A DNA stretch of 64,000 nt from Bacillota bacterium (GCA_023393165.1 JAEWMJ010000006.1:62001-126000), one strand, 5' to 3'; numbered from the stretch's first letter, positions 32,798 through 42,055 are shown. Made by a program: numbers and translations. Notes: generated by a model not told the origin, from the sequence alone.

Positions 32798-35389
32798 ATG
32801 AATGCTGAAAAGTTTACGCAAAACGCCTTGAAAGCAGTACAGGAAGCGGTTCAGACCAGTATGCGTTACGGGAATCCGACCGTGGATCTGGAGCATATTC
32901 TGGACGCGCTGCTTCGGGAAAAAAACGATTTGATACCAACCATACTGACAAATTTAAAGATTGATGTACCGCAGCTTAAATCGCAGATACTGCGCAGCAT
33001 AGAAAACAAGCCGAAATTAGGCGGAGCTCAGGCGCAGCCCTACCTTGCGCGGGAGACGGATGCCGCCCTCAACTTTGCCGAGCGGGAAGCCCAGTCCATG
33101 GGCGACCATTATACCAGTGTGGAGCATTTGATGCTGGCAGTGATGCATGAGGCAAAAGGGGATTTGAAATCGCTTTTGTCCAGGATGGGGATAGAGAGAA
33201 ATTCATTTTTAATCGCTTTAAAACAGGTCAGAGGCAACAAGAGCGTGACCACGGATAATCCGGAAGGCACCTACGACGCGATGACCAAATACGGGATAGA
33301 CCTCACAAAACTCGCGAAAGACAATAAACTGGATCCGGTGATAGGGCGGGACGACGAGATTAGGCATTCCATCCGTATTCTTTCCAGAAAAACAAAAAAC
33401 AATCCCGTTATGATCGGCGAACCCGGCGTGGGCAAGACCGCCATTGTGGAAGGCCTGGCGCAGCGGATCGTGCGCGGCGATGTGCCCGAAAACTTGAAAA
33501 ACAAAAAATTGTTTTCCCTGGATATGGGCGCGCTGCTTGCTGGCGCGAAATACCGGGGAGAATTTGAGGAAAGGCTGAAGGCCGTGCTGGACGAGGTCAG
33601 GGGCAGCAACGGCGAGGTGCTTCTTTTTATTGACGAACTGCACAATATTGTGGGCGCGGGGAAGAGCGAGGGCAGTATGGATGCGGGCAATATGTTAAAA
33701 CCGCTCCTTGCCCGTGGCGAGCTCCGCTGTATCGGCGCGACTACTCTGGATGAATACCGGAAATATATTGAAAAAGATTCCGCGCTGGAAAGGCGCTTTC
33801 AGCCTGTAATGGTCGACGAACCCACCGTGGAGGACACCATATCCATACTGCGGGGATTAAAGGAACGTTATGAAATATTTCACGGCGTTACGATACACGA
33901 TACCAGCTTGATCCAGGCTGCGGTGCTTTCCCACCGTTATATCACCGACCGTTTCCTGCCCGATAAAGCGATCGACCTGGTGGACGAAGCCTGTGCGCTC
34001 ATAAAAACCGAGCTGCAGTCCATGCCTACCGAACTGGATGAGGTGAGCCGGGACATCATGCGCATGGAGATTGAAGAAACCGCCATGCTTAAGGAAACGG
34101 ATGAAGTCAGCAAAAGGCGGCTGGAAACGCTGCGGAAGGAAATATCCGAGCATAAGGACGTTTTAAAGGCTTTAAAAGCAAGGTGGGAAAAGGAAAAGGA
34201 ATCCATCGGGCGCATCCATGACCTGAAAGAAAAGCTGGAGAGCATCCATCATGAAATTGAAATGGCAGAGTCCACCTATGATCTGAACAAAGCGGCCGAA
34301 CTGAAATACGGCAGGCTTCCGGTGGTGGAAAAAGAGCTGGAAAAGGCCAGGCAGGAAGCCGAGCGGGGGGAACATACCCTCTTGCGGGAAAGCGTAACGC
34401 CGGAGGAGATCGCAAAGATCGTTTCCCGGTGGACCGGGATCCCCGTTTCGCGGATTGTACAGGGGGAACGGGATAAACTGCTGCATCTGGGCGAAATACT
34501 TCATAAGCGTGTGATCGGCCAGGATGAGGGCGTGGATAAGGTGGTGGACGCCATCATCCGTTCGCGCGCCGGGATCAAGGATCCGAACCGGCCGATCGGT
34601 TCGTTCTTGTTTCTGGGACCGACCGGCGTCGGAAAAACAGAACTTGCAAAGACGTTGGCCGAGGCGCTGTTTGACAGTGAAAGCAATATGATCCGCATCG
34701 ACATGTCCGAATATATGGAAAAACATTCTGTGGCCCGGATGATCGGCGCGCCTCCGGGATATGTGGGGTATGAGGAAGGCGGACAACTGACCGAAGCGGT
34801 GCGCCGCAAACCCTATTCGGTGATATTGTTCGACGAAGTGGAAAAAGCCCATGCAGATGTGTTTAATGTAATGCTGCAGATATTGGATGACGGACGCATC
34901 ACGGATTCTCAGGGCCGTACGGTGGATTTCAAAAACACCATTCTGATCATGACGTCCAATATCGGATCGCAGTACCTGCTGGAAGGCGTGGACCAGGAGG
35001 GGGCGCTCAAACCCGGCGTGGCAGAATCCGTAATGGGAGAACTGAACAGGTATTTCCGTCCGGAGTTTTTAAATCGTCTGGACGATGCCGTGCTCTTTAA
35101 ACCGCTTACGCAAGACGAGATTTCAAGAATAGCCGATCTGATGGTCGCAGCCGTACAGAAACGGCTTTCAGACCGGGGCATCCGTATAGTTTTGGAGGAT
35201 TCCGCCAAAAAGACGGTGATCCGGAACGGTTATAATCCGGTATATGGAGCGCGGCCGTTAAAACGGTATATTCAGAGCACGATTGAGACGCTTATCGGAC
35301 GCGCGATCATATCGGGAGAAGTTCAGGACAATACAGAGGTGCATTTTGCAGCGCAGAACGGTGAGATAACGATACAAAAAAACAGATAA
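32798..35389 (+). CDS. clpB: ATP-dependent disaggregase ClpB
   Basis: 863 aa, the normal ClpB length. Double Clp_N repeat (1-145), AAA1 with GEPGVGKT and DELHNIVGAG, a long coiled-coil middle domain (about 400-525, typical of ClpB and longer than in ClpC), and AAA2 with GPTGVGKT and LFDEVEKAH, ending in the D2-small region. It threads aggregated protein with DnaK. No ClpP-binding loop motif was seen. ATG 32798 fits AAAGGAGG; the 25-residue longer frame is rejected. The promoter is not obvious. Confidence 0.96.
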   Translation: MNAEKFTQNALKAVQEAVQTSMRYGNPTVDLEHILDALLREKNDLIPTILTNLKIDVPQLKSQILRSIENKPKLGGAQAQPYLARETDAALNFAEREAQSMGDHYTSVEHLMLAVMHEAKGDLKSLLSRMGIERNSFLIALKQVRGNKSVTTDNPEGTYDAMTKYGIDLTKLAKDNKLDPVIGRDDEIRHSIRILSRKTKNNPVMIGEPGVGKTAIVEGLAQRIVRGDVPENLKNKKLFSLDMGALLAGAKYRGEFEERLKAVLDEVRGSNGEVLLFIDELHNIVGAGKSEGSMDAGNMLKPLLARGELRCIGATTLDEYRKYIEKDSALERRFQPVMVDEPTVEDTISILRGLKERYEIFHGVTIHDTSLIQAAVLSHRYITDRFLPDKAIDLVDEACALIKTELQSMPTELDEVSRDIMRMEIEETAMLKETDEVSKRRLETLRKEISEHKDVLKALKARWEKEKESIGRIHDLKEKLESIHHEIEMAESTYDLNKAAELKYGRLPVVEKELEKARQEAERGEHTLLRESVTPEEIAKIVSRWTGIPVSRIVQGERDKLLHLGEILHKRVIGQDEGVDKVVDAIIRSRAGIKDPNRPIGSFLFLGPTGVGKTELAKTLAEALFDSESNMIRIDMSEYMEKHSVARMIGAPPGYVGYEEGGQLTEAVRRKPYSVILFDEVEKAHADVFNVMLQILDDGRITDSQGRTVDFKNTILIMTSNIGSQYLLEGVDQEGALKPGVAESVMGELNRYFRPEFLNRLDDAVLFKPLTQDEISRIADLMVAAVQKRLSDRGIRIVLEDSAKKTVIRNGYNPVYGARPLKRYIQSTIETLIGRAIISGEVQDNTEVHFAAQNGEITIQKNR

Positions 35390-35467
35390 AAAGCGGGGGC
35401 GGAAAACATTCTATCCGGAATGGTATCCGTCTTTGTTTTTCAAAAGGATTAACCAGGGATTTTGGCT

Positions 35468-35872
35468 ATGGGCGAATATGCAAAACAGGTAACGGCGGCA
35501 ATCATCCGCCAGGACAAAAAAATTTTGATTGCGCAGAGGGCAAGAGACGACGAATGTCCGCTGATGTGGGAATTTCCGGGCGGAAAGATCGAACCGGGAG
35601 AGACCGCGGAGGAGTGCGTCGTCCGTGAGATAAAAGAGGAACTGGAACTCGACATCGCTGTACTGGATGTTTACGCGCGCATCCTTTACCGCCTGAGGGG
35701 ACGGGAGATTCCCATTACCTTTTTTAATGCGGAGATAACTGGCGGAACGATGCGGCTTAATGTACATGAGGATGCGCGGTGGATCGATTTAAGCGAGATT
35801 CCAAACTATACGTTCATGCCGCCGGATGTGGAAGTTGCTAAAAAGCTGCAAAACGGCGCTTCGCCGCTTTAG
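35468..35872 (+). CDS. Nudix hydrolase, MutT-like
   Basis: 134 aa. Full Nudix box GGKIEPGETAEECVVREIKEEL (positions about 38-59), preceded by AQRARDDECPLMWEFPGG as in MutT/CTP-pyrophosphohydrolases (YfoO/NudG type). It probably clears damaged or unusual nucleoside triphosphates. ATG 35468 is used. A weak ribosome site (AGGGA) lies about 12 bases upstream. It follows clpB by 78 bp in the same direction. Confidence 0.9.
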   Translation: MGEYAKQVTAAIIRQDKKILIAQRARDDECPLMWEFPGGKIEPGETAEECVVREIKEELELDIAVLDVYARILYRLRGREIPITFFNAEITGGTMRLNVHEDARWIDLSEIPNYTFMPPDVEVAKKLQNGASPL

Positions 35873-35916
35873 TTTGTTCGGGCGGCTCAAACTAAAAATG
35901 AAAAGGAGAAATGGAT

Positions 35917-36402
35917 ATGGGGATTTATGATTTTGCAATCGGCATGGAGAAGGACGGAGAAAAGTATTACCGGGAGCAGGCTCAAAAAAATGAGGGCAAC
36001 CCACTGGGAAAAGTCTTTTTTATGCTTGCTGAAGATGAGAAGCGTCACGCCAAAATTTTGGAGGATAAAGCGGAAAACGGCAGCTATGAACTTTCCGATC
36101 ATGGGACATTGGCCGGTTTCAAAAGCATTTTTCAGGATATCGGGGATTTTAAGAGCGAGATAGAGGCGATTCCGGGACAGTTGGACTTGTATGCCATGGC
36201 AATGGAAATGGAGAAAAAAAGTATAGAGTTGTACGGGGGATTTTTATCAAAAGCGCAGGATAAATCTTCCAAAGAAGTGTTTACATATCTTATCGGGCAG
36301 GAGCGGGAACATTTCGCAATCTTGGAAGAATTGATGGAAATGGTACGTCATGCCCGGGATTGGGTGGAGTCGGCCGAGTTTGGCATCAGGAAGGATTATT
36401 AA
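35917..36402 (+). CDS. ferritin-like (rubrerythrin-type) protein without rubredoxin domain
   Basis: 161 aa, four-helix ferritin-like fold. Di-iron ligands fit E and ExxH motifs: EKDGEKYYREQA, AEDEKRHAKIL, EMEKKSIELYGG and IGQEREHFAIL. There is no C-terminal CxxC rubredoxin part, so it is the short rubrerythrin form. It is likely to reduce peroxide or bind iron. AAAGGAGA is spaced correctly for the ATG at 35917 and too close to the ATG at 35911. Confidence 0.88.
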   Translation: MGIYDFAIGMEKDGEKYYREQAQKNEGNPLGKVFFMLAEDEKRHAKILEDKAENGSYELSDHGTLAGFKSIFQDIGDFKSEIEAIPGQLDLYAMAMEMEKKSIELYGGFLSKAQDKSSKEVFTYLIGQEREHFAILEELMEMVRHARDWVESAEFGIRKDY

Positions 36403-36561
36403 TCACGGCCGGCTTTGAATATTGACTGATGTGGTATACACCGCCTTTTTGGGGATATTCTTGTTTACTCTCCCCAGGCTCTCAGGGACGGATCCTGAAC
36501 ATGCAAAACTTAAATCCGGTATACCGGTATTAAACTTTTTTTAAAGGAAAAGATATTTGAT

Positions 36562-37164
36562 ATGAGCGAGGAAAAAAAACAGGCCGGATGGAAAGCCGAC
36601 CGTGCGCACAAGCTGGATAACGAAGAGCGGCGAAAAATGCTGCCGCCCGCGCAGACGCTTAAAAAACTTGGTCTGACCGAAGGAATGAATTTTCTGGACG
36701 CCGGTTGCGGTATCGGCTACTTTACACTTCCCGCGGCACGTATAGCCGGAGGGAATGCAAAGATTTATGCTGCGGACATATCGGCCGATATGCTCGGCAT
36801 TCTGTCCGAGAAGGCCGTGCGTGAGGAACTCTCCAATATCGCCGTGGTACTGGCGGACGAATATGATTTGAAAATTGAGAAAGATTCAGCGGATTTTGCA
36901 TTGTGCTGCAATGTCATGCACGAGATCGGCAATAAAAAGAAGTTCGTTCATGAGATTGCAAGGGTTTTGTCTCCCGGCGGAAAACTTGCGGTAATCGAAT
37001 GGAAAAAGATCAAAGGAGAACGCGGCCCGGCCGCCGAAGAACGGATAGCGCCGGATGAGATGAAAGAACTTCTTTTAAAATGCGGTTTTCAAATCTTGCA
37101 GCAAATGGAACTCAACGAAGATCTGTATGCGATGACCGCAGAAAAAGTTTCAGGCCGCTCATAA
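36562..37164 (+). CDS. class I SAM-dependent methyltransferase
   Basis: 200 aa. Motif I LDAGCGIGYFTLPAA (about 45-59), acidic motif AADISADML, then ALCCNVMHEI and LSPGGKLAVIEWK. Small-molecule type (Methyltransf_11/25). Substrate not evident. AAGGAAAAG lies upstream of the ATG. Monocistronic, followed by a terminator near 37243-37278. Confidence 0.88.
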   Translation: MSEEKKQAGWKADRAHKLDNEERRKMLPPAQTLKKLGLTEGMNFLDAGCGIGYFTLPAARIAGGNAKIYAADISADMLGILSEKAVREELSNIAVVLADEYDLKIEKDSADFALCCNVMHEIGNKKKFVHEIARVLSPGGKLAVIEWKKIKGERGPAAEERIAPDEMKELLLKCGFQILQQMELNEDLYAMTAEKVSGRS

Positions 37165-37242
37165 AATGAATTTGTTTTTAAAACCGGTTATTGTATTTTA
37201 AGAAGCGCCGCCTTTCATTTTTTACCGTTGCGTTTGATTGAT

Positions 37243-37278
37243 TCCGCCTTTTTTCACCAAAAGAAAGGCGGATTTTTA
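37243..37278 (+). terminator. terminator after the methyltransferase gene
   Basis: TCCGCCTTT / AAAGGCGGA stem with ATTTTTATT after it. Confidence 0.75.
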
Positions 37279-37289
37279 TTGTAAAAATG

Positions 37290-37347
37290 TTGACAAAAGT
37301 TTTTAAACGGAATAATATATCAACATGATATATATCGAAACGATATA
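37290..37347 (+). promoter_or_regulatory. promoter and PadR operator 1
   Basis: TTGACA (37290-37295), 17 bp, TAATAT (37313-37318). Downstream are the palindromes ATATATC-AACAT-GATATAT and TATATCG-AAA-CGATATA (37331-37347), 20 bp before the padR ATG. Autorepression is likely. Confidence 0.7.
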
Positions 37348-37367
37348 ACGGAAGGACGGTTAAATGA

Positions 37368-37886
37368 ATGCTGGAATATATCATACTGGGGTTCTTAAAA
37401 GACTGCGAAATGAGCGGATATCAATTAAAGCATAAAATGGCAAAAAGCACTTCCAATTTTTTTGACGCAAGCTTTGGAAGCATTTATCCGGCCCTCAAAA
37501 AAATGGAGGCCCGCGGATCCATTGCCGGCCGTGATGTCGTAGAGGGCGGAAAACTGAAAAAGATTTACTCCATAACAGAGAACGGGAAAACGGAATTTAT
37601 GGACTGGCTGGAAAAACCCATCGAAATAACAAAAAACCGGCCTGATCCGCTGGTAAAGTTGTTCTTCTTTGGATTCTTATCCAGGGAAAAAGCGATTCAA
37701 AATATCAGGCAGTTTGTTTCGGACACAGAAAAGATTTTATCCGGACTCGTGCAATATGAGCCTGAAGTAAAGAAAATGGCGGATATATACCAGTATTCCA
37801 CGATTATTTTTGGGATCGGGTATTATTCGTTCCTGATAAGATTCTGCAACGATTTAATCAATAAAATTGAAGGAGGCGCGTCATGA
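37368..37886 (+). CDS. PadR-family transcriptional regulator (long form)
   Basis: 172 aa. Winged helix LEYIILGFLKDCEMSGYQLKHKM ... FDASFGSIYPALKKMEARGSI, and wing IYSITENGK, then a C-terminal dimerisation domain (Vir_act_alpha_C, about 95-170). It probably represses its own operon through the CGATATA palindrome upstream. The stop overlaps the next gene's ATG by 4 bp. Effector unknown; the coupled flavodoxin-fold enzyme suggests a response to a redox-active or xenobiotic compound. Confidence 0.9.
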   Translation: MLEYIILGFLKDCEMSGYQLKHKMAKSTSNFFDASFGSIYPALKKMEARGSIAGRDVVEGGKLKKIYSITENGKTEFMDWLEKPIEITKNRPDPLVKLFFFGFLSREKAIQNIRQFVSDTEKILSGLVQYEPEVKKMADIYQYSTIIFGIGYYSFLIRFCNDLINKIEGGAS

Positions 37887-39253
37887 AGATTTGCGTTTTA
37901 AACGGAAGCCCCAAAGGGGAGGCGGGCATCACCGTACAGTATGCCAGGTATATGCAGAAAAAACTGCCCGATAATGAGTATGTTTATTTCAACATAGCGC
38001 ACGATATCAAAAAGATTGAAAAGGACGAATCATTTTTTCAGGGGATTATGGAAGCGATTGAAACAAGCGACGGGGTGGTCTGGGCTTTTCCGCTGTATGT
38101 TATGATGGTGCATGCCCATTATAAACGATTTATCGAGCTTGTCTTTGAAAGAGGGCGGGCGGATTCGTTCCGCGGAAAATATGCTGCGCTGGTCGCGTCT
38201 TCCATTCATTTTTACGATAACACGGCTATAAATTACATGCACGCTGTTTGTGACGATCTCAAAATGTCTTTCTGCGGATATTTTTCCGCCGACATGCACG
38301 ATTTTATGGAGGAAAAAAAGCGAACGGATTTTTTGATATTTGCCCAAAATTTTTTGGACTGTATGGCTGCAAAAACCGATCTGCCCAAAACCTACGAGCC
38401 GGTTTCAACGGAAAAAATCAATTATACGCCCGCGTTACCGGATTCTTCGCTGGATGTGAAAGGACAAAGAACCGTCATTCTGACTGACTCTGCGGAAATG
38501 GACGAAAACATTGGCAAAATGGTCGAGCGGTTCAGGCTTCTGACCAATGCGGATGTGATCGATATTTCAAAAATCAGCATCCTCTCGGGTTGTCTGGGAT
38601 GTATTGCATGCGGTTTTGACAACGAATGCGTTTTTCACAGAAAAGACGATATCGAAAAAACATACGGAGCGATTGAAAACTACGATATTATTGTTTATGC
38701 GGGAACAATCAGGGACCGTTATTTATCCGCCAGGTGGAAAATGTTTATCGACAGAAGATTTTTTAAAACACATCAGCCTCATTATACCGGCAAACAAATC
38801 GCATTTCTTGTTTCGGGACCCCTCCGCCAGAATCAAAACCTGCTCGAAATATTAGATGCGCTCGTGCAGTTGGAGTTTTCTAATTTCTGCGGCGTACTGA
38901 CCGATGAATATTCGTCGTCGGAGGAAATTGACCGGACAATGGACGGACTCGCCAAAAGGATGATCGATTATTCCATGCGGAAATATATCCAGCCAAAAAC
39001 ATTCCTGGGAGTGGGCGGATTCAAACTTTTCAGGGATGACATGTGGGGCCGCCTGCGCTTTCCATTTCGGATGGACCACAGGTATTATAAAAAGCAGGGA
39101 TTATATGATTTTCCGCAGAAAAATATAAAATCAAGGTTCCAGAACGCCTTTCTGCTGTTTTTGATCAAATTCCCAAAAATAAAAAAACAAATCCGTGAAA
39201 AAATGAAGGATTATATGATTATGCCCTATGCAAAAATACTGGATAACGAATAA
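37883..39253 (+). CDS. tandem flavodoxin-fold NAD(P)H-dependent oxidoreductase fusion
   Basis: 456 aa with two flavodoxin-like domains in one chain. Domain 1 (1-165) begins MKICVLNGSPKGE with an FMN loop and FPLYVMMVHAHYKRFIE. Domain 2 (about 190-360) begins RTVILTDSAEMDENIG and has GCLGCIACGFDNEC and YAGTIRDRYLSARWKMFIDR. The C-terminal 80 residues are basic and aromatic. The usual family has one such domain and dimerises; here the dimer may be internal. The second domain's Cys cluster resembles iron-sulfur flavoproteins. Translation is coupled to padR. Substrate unknown. Confidence 0.82.
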   Translation: MKICVLNGSPKGEAGITVQYARYMQKKLPDNEYVYFNIAHDIKKIEKDESFFQGIMEAIETSDGVVWAFPLYVMMVHAHYKRFIELVFERGRADSFRGKYAALVASSIHFYDNTAINYMHAVCDDLKMSFCGYFSADMHDFMEEKKRTDFLIFAQNFLDCMAAKTDLPKTYEPVSTEKINYTPALPDSSLDVKGQRTVILTDSAEMDENIGKMVERFRLLTNADVIDISKISILSGCLGCIACGFDNECVFHRKDDIEKTYGAIENYDIIVYAGTIRDRYLSARWKMFIDRRFFKTHQPHYTGKQIAFLVSGPLRQNQNLLEILDALVQLEFSNFCGVLTDEYSSSEEIDRTMDGLAKRMIDYSMRKYIQPKTFLGVGGFKLFRDDMWGRLRFPFRMDHRYYKKQGLYDFPQKNIKSRFQNAFLLFLIKFPKIKKQIREKMKDYMIMPYAKILDNE

Positions 39254-39280
39254 GACAAAGTTGGGTTTTCAGCGGCCTGC

Positions 39281-39308
39281 GGCGTGAATACGCCGTATTT
39301 TTTTTAAA
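39281..39308 (+). terminator. terminator after the flavodoxin-fold gene
   Basis: CGGCGTgaatACGCCG followed by TATTTTTTTT. Confidence 0.8.
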
Positions 39309-39312
39309 ATGA

Positions 39313-39387
39313 TTGACAACTGACTCGGAGTGATGTATAAAATATATAACGACGTGATATAATATGTCATGATATATTATGAGGCGA
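39313..39387 (+). promoter_or_regulatory. promoter and PadR operator 2
   Basis: TTGACA (39313-39318), 17 bp, TATAAA (39336-39341). The leader repeats GATATAAT, CATGATATATTAT and GCGATATAA, forming imperfect palindromes up to the ribosome site. Confidence 0.6.
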
Positions 39388-39405
39388 TATAAGGAGGCGG
39401 TCCAA

Positions 39406-39723
39406 ATGGATCTGTTGAAGGCGCAAAAAAGATTTATCCCCATGAGCGAGACAATGTTTTATATTCTGCTTTCGCTCAGGGAGGAACGGCACGGCTACGG
39501 GATCATGCTTCATGTAAAAGAACTTACAAAAGGCAGGATTGTGCTGGGAGCGGGAACGATTTACCAAAGCATAAGCAAACTGCAGGAGGATGATCTGATC
39601 AGCGCCGGGGACGAAATCGACCGGAAGAAAATGTACCGGATTACCGGACTGGGCAATGAAATTTTAAAAATAGAAGCGGCGAGGATAGCGGAGCTATATA
39701 AAAATTCGGAGGGATTAAGATGA
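39406..39723 (+). CDS. PadR-family transcriptional regulator (short form) 2
   Basis: 105 aa from the ATG at 39406, eight bases after AGGAGG. Winged helix: ETMFYILLSLREERHGYGIMLHVKELT ... LGAGTIYQSISKLQEDDLI, KKMYRITGLG. It has only a short C-terminal dimer helix. Its stop overlaps a DUF2812 gene by 4 bp. PadR-DUF2812 pairs are common in Firmicutes, and the membrane protein may pass a signal to, or be controlled by, the repressor. Confidence 0.9.
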   Translation: MDLLKAQKRFIPMSETMFYILLSLREERHGYGIMLHVKELTKGRIVLGAGTIYQSISKLQEDDLISAGDEIDRKKMYRITGLGNEILKIEAARIAELYKNSEGLR

Positions 39724-40259
39724 AAAACAAGAAATTGGTATGGTTTTCTGCTTTTACAAAGGTTGTGCCTGCGGAATACGAGGCATGGATGGAAGATATG
39801 GAAGCGCAGGGATGGCATCTTAAAAAAATAGGGCAATGGAGTTCGCTCCGGATGACATTTTACCGCAGTAAGCCGCATAAATACCGTTACGTTTTCGATA
39901 TGCAGCCCTTCCCCAAAAAGGAATATATAGCGACTTACGAACAATTCGGCTGGGAATTTGTGGGCCAGATGGCCAGCGCGTTTATTTGGCGGAAGGAATA
40001 TAAATCCGAGCGGCCCGAGGCTTTTACGGATGCCGAAAGCCTGGAAAAACGCGGCCGCAGAACAGCCGGGGCTGCATCGGTTTCCATGATAATATTCTGG
40101 ACAGGGGTGGCTGTTATTTCAACCGTTCTTGGGGTATTGTACGGCAGGATGTCTCAGGAAGACAGAATAGAGCTTATTGCTGTGGATGTTTTTATCGGCG
40201 TGCTTGCGGTACTGATGTCCATTGTGGTGCGGAAGATTTATAAAAACAGAAACAAATAA
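39720..40259 (+). CDS. DUF2812 membrane protein
   Basis: 179 aa. N-terminal DUF2812 (FSAFTKVVPAEYEAWMEDMEAQGWHLKKI ... KYRYVFDMQ ... EQFGWEFVG), then two membrane helices (about 117-140 and 152-170). Start overlaps the padR stop. Function unknown in the family; always linked with PadR regulators. A paralogous pair follows at 40405-41279. Confidence 0.85.
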   Translation: MKNKKLVWFSAFTKVVPAEYEAWMEDMEAQGWHLKKIGQWSSLRMTFYRSKPHKYRYVFDMQPFPKKEYIATYEQFGWEFVGQMASAFIWRKEYKSERPEAFTDAESLEKRGRRTAGAASVSMIIFWTGVAVISTVLGVLYGRMSQEDRIELIAVDVFIGVLAVLMSIVVRKIYKNRNK

Positions 40260-40326
40260 TTCAGGCCTCTTAAGAAGCCTAACTACTCTTTCAAAGTTAA
40301 AATAATTTAATTTTGTTAAGTCCCCC

Positions 40327-40375
40327 TTGACATTATATCGGCTTACGATATAAAATATATCGTAAGCCGATATAA
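40327..40375 (+). promoter_or_regulatory. promoter and 20-bp-arm PadR operator 3
   Basis: TTGACA (40327-40332), then a perfect inverted repeat with 20-bp arms (40333-40352 and 40356-40375) around AAA. The -10 TATAAA (40349-40354) lies at the centre. A bound PadR dimer would cover the promoter fully. Confidence 0.8.
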
Positions 40376-40404
40376 CGGATAACGATACAAAAGGGGGGTT
40401 TTGT

Positions 40405-40734
40405 ATGCCCGAAAGTCAGGAACGGGGAGCGCTTACCGAAGCGGTATATTATATCCTGCTCTCATTATACGAACCCATGCATGGGTACGGTATCATGCAA
40501 TACGTAGCCGAGCTAAGCGGCGGAAGGGTGGCGCTTGGGCCGGGAACGCTTTATGGCGCGATATCCACCCTGCTGGAAAAGAAATGGATCGAAGCGGTAT
40601 CAGGCGAACGGGATTCCAGAAAAAAACAGTACAGGGCCACTTCCCTGGGAAAACAAGTTTTAAAAGATGAAATAGAGAGGCTTTGTGAACTCCTTGAGAA
40701 CGGAAAAAAGATATTGGGGAGGAGCGAAAAATGA
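40405..40734 (+). CDS. PadR-family transcriptional regulator (short form) 3
   Basis: 109 aa. Winged helix TEAVYYILLSLYEPMHGYGIMQYVAELS ... LGPGTLYGAISTLLEKKWI, KKQYRATSLGK. Very like the regulator at 39406. The 4-bp overlap with the next DUF2812 gene repeats the same design, so the two pairs are an old tandem duplication. The long palindrome upstream is its probable site. Confidence 0.9.
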   Translation: MPESQERGALTEAVYYILLSLYEPMHGYGIMQYVAELSGGRVALGPGTLYGAISTLLEKKWIEAVSGERDSRKKQYRATSLGKQVLKDEIERLCELLENGKKILGRSEK

Positions 40735-41279
40735 AACATAAGGTGTACAGGGCTATCATCAATTACAGGAAGGAAGAAGCCTGGCTGAACAGGATGGCGC
40801 AAAAAGGGCTGCATTTGGTAGATTATACATTTTGCCGCTATCTGTTCGAGGAAGGAAAGCCGGGGGAATATATTTACCGGATGGAATTGCTGAAAAATAT
40901 GCCGGGAGACCCTGAAACCGACGCGTATTTACGGTTTATGGAGGAAAACGGCGTTGAGTGCGTCTCCACCTTCTGGAGATGGGCATATTTCAGAAAGAAT
41001 GCCGGTGAAGGAAACTTTGAAATATATTCGGACCGGAAAGATAAGATAAAACATGCAAGAAGGGTGATCGGACTGATGCTGACGCTTTTCTTTTTGAATC
41101 TTGGATGTGCCCTAAGCAACCTGGGGCTGGGTCTGGATCACCTGAGAGAAGGATTCCTAGGATTCAACGCCTATTTTTCCGCGCTTAATTTTACCGTAGC
41201 CGTCGTGCTTTTGATCATTACGGTTTCTCAGGTCAGGATCATAAGAGATCTCAAAAAGGACAAAGGTATCATGGAATGA
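40731..41279 (+). CDS. DUF2812 membrane protein, second copy
   Basis: 182 aa. DUF2812 region (NYRKEEAWLNRMAQKGLHLVDY ... YIYRMELL ... VECVSTFWRWAYFRK) and two C-terminal membrane helices (about 107-127, 144-166). It is translationally coupled to padR 3. Sequence has diverged clearly from the first copy, so the duplication is not recent. Confidence 0.85.
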   Translation: MKHKVYRAIINYRKEEAWLNRMAQKGLHLVDYTFCRYLFEEGKPGEYIYRMELLKNMPGDPETDAYLRFMEENGVECVSTFWRWAYFRKNAGEGNFEIYSDRKDKIKHARRVIGLMLTLFFLNLGCALSNLGLGLDHLREGFLGFNAYFSALNFTVAVVLLIITVSQVRIIRDLKKDKGIME

Positions 41280-41358
41280 TATGTATCAAGCCGGTTGTTG
41301 ATTCTGAAGTCAGATATCGCTTGCGCTGGAATAAAAAAATTTTATGGGAGGAACGGAA

Positions 41359-41538
41359 ATGAAAAAATTGCGGACTGTAAGCATCGTTATTTTGGCTTTC
41401 ACCATTGCGGGATTTATAGCATGCCGTTTTACCGTCCCGTTTCCCGACTGGCTGGTGCGTATAAATGGCGTGCTCATGTTGGCCGCCGCCTTTACCTTTG
41501 TGTTCAGTTCAGTGAAACTTGCAATGAGCAGGAAGTAG
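41359..41538 (+). CDS. small two-helix membrane protein
   Basis: 59 aa from the ATG at 41359, eight bases after GGGAGG. Two hydrophobic segments (about 5-25 and 33-53) joined by RFTVPFPDWLVRING. Function unknown. It could belong to the DUF2812 operon, as only 79 bp and no terminator separate them. Confidence 0.65.
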   Translation: MKKLRTVSIVILAFTIAGFIACRFTVPFPDWLVRINGVLMLAAAFTFVFSSVKLAMSRK

Positions 41539-41605
41539 ATTTCAATTTGCCGGGTGCGCCGCGGTCTGGTATAATGGATAAAATTATATGAAAAGGAGGG
41601 TTATC

Positions 41606-42055
41606 ATGAAAAAAACAGCACTGATTTTTGTACTGCTCATTGTGATTGCAATCCTGGGCGGCTGTGCTTCGGGCGTAAGCGGACAGCAGAGTTCCGCGGC
41701 GGCTCCGGCGTCGGAGGCGCCTTCGGCGGCGCCAAAAGAAGAAGATCCGCCGGTTTCTGTGCAGCCTTCTGCAACAGAAAAGGCTGAAACGCAAGCCCCA
41801 TCCCCATCCGAGGTCCCGGAGGAAATAAACGATACGGGCGTCTACCAGGGACAGGCGGACAATAATTTTATAGAAATCAAGCTAGACAGCCAGCCCGAAG
41901 AAAGCGCGTATATGGTTTTCATGCTCACGGACGGGATGAAAAGCAATTTTGACGATCTGCAGCTGGAGACCGGGGAATGTGTCCAATTGAGATATTACAA
42001 AAACGAAGCCGGACAGCTTGTACTGGTCGCATTATCAAGGCTGGAAGCCGGGTGA
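41606..42055 (+). CDS. small lipoprotein of unknown function
   Basis: 149 aa. Signal MKKTALIFVLLIVIAILGGC with lipobox LGGC. A 60-residue Ala/Pro/Ser/Glu linker follows, then an 80-residue beta-rich domain (GVYQGQADNNFIEIKLD ... CVQLRYYKNEAGQLVL). ATG 41606 fits AAGGAGGG; an earlier ATG overlaps that site. Ends at a terminator (42107-42137). Confidence 0.8.
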   Translation: MKKTALIFVLLIVIAILGGCASGVSGQQSSAAAPASEAPSAAPKEEDPPVSVQPSATEKAETQAPSPSEVPEEINDTGVYQGQADNNFIEIKLDSQPEESAYMVFMLTDGMKSNFDDLQLETGECVQLRYYKNEAGQLVLVALSRLEAG

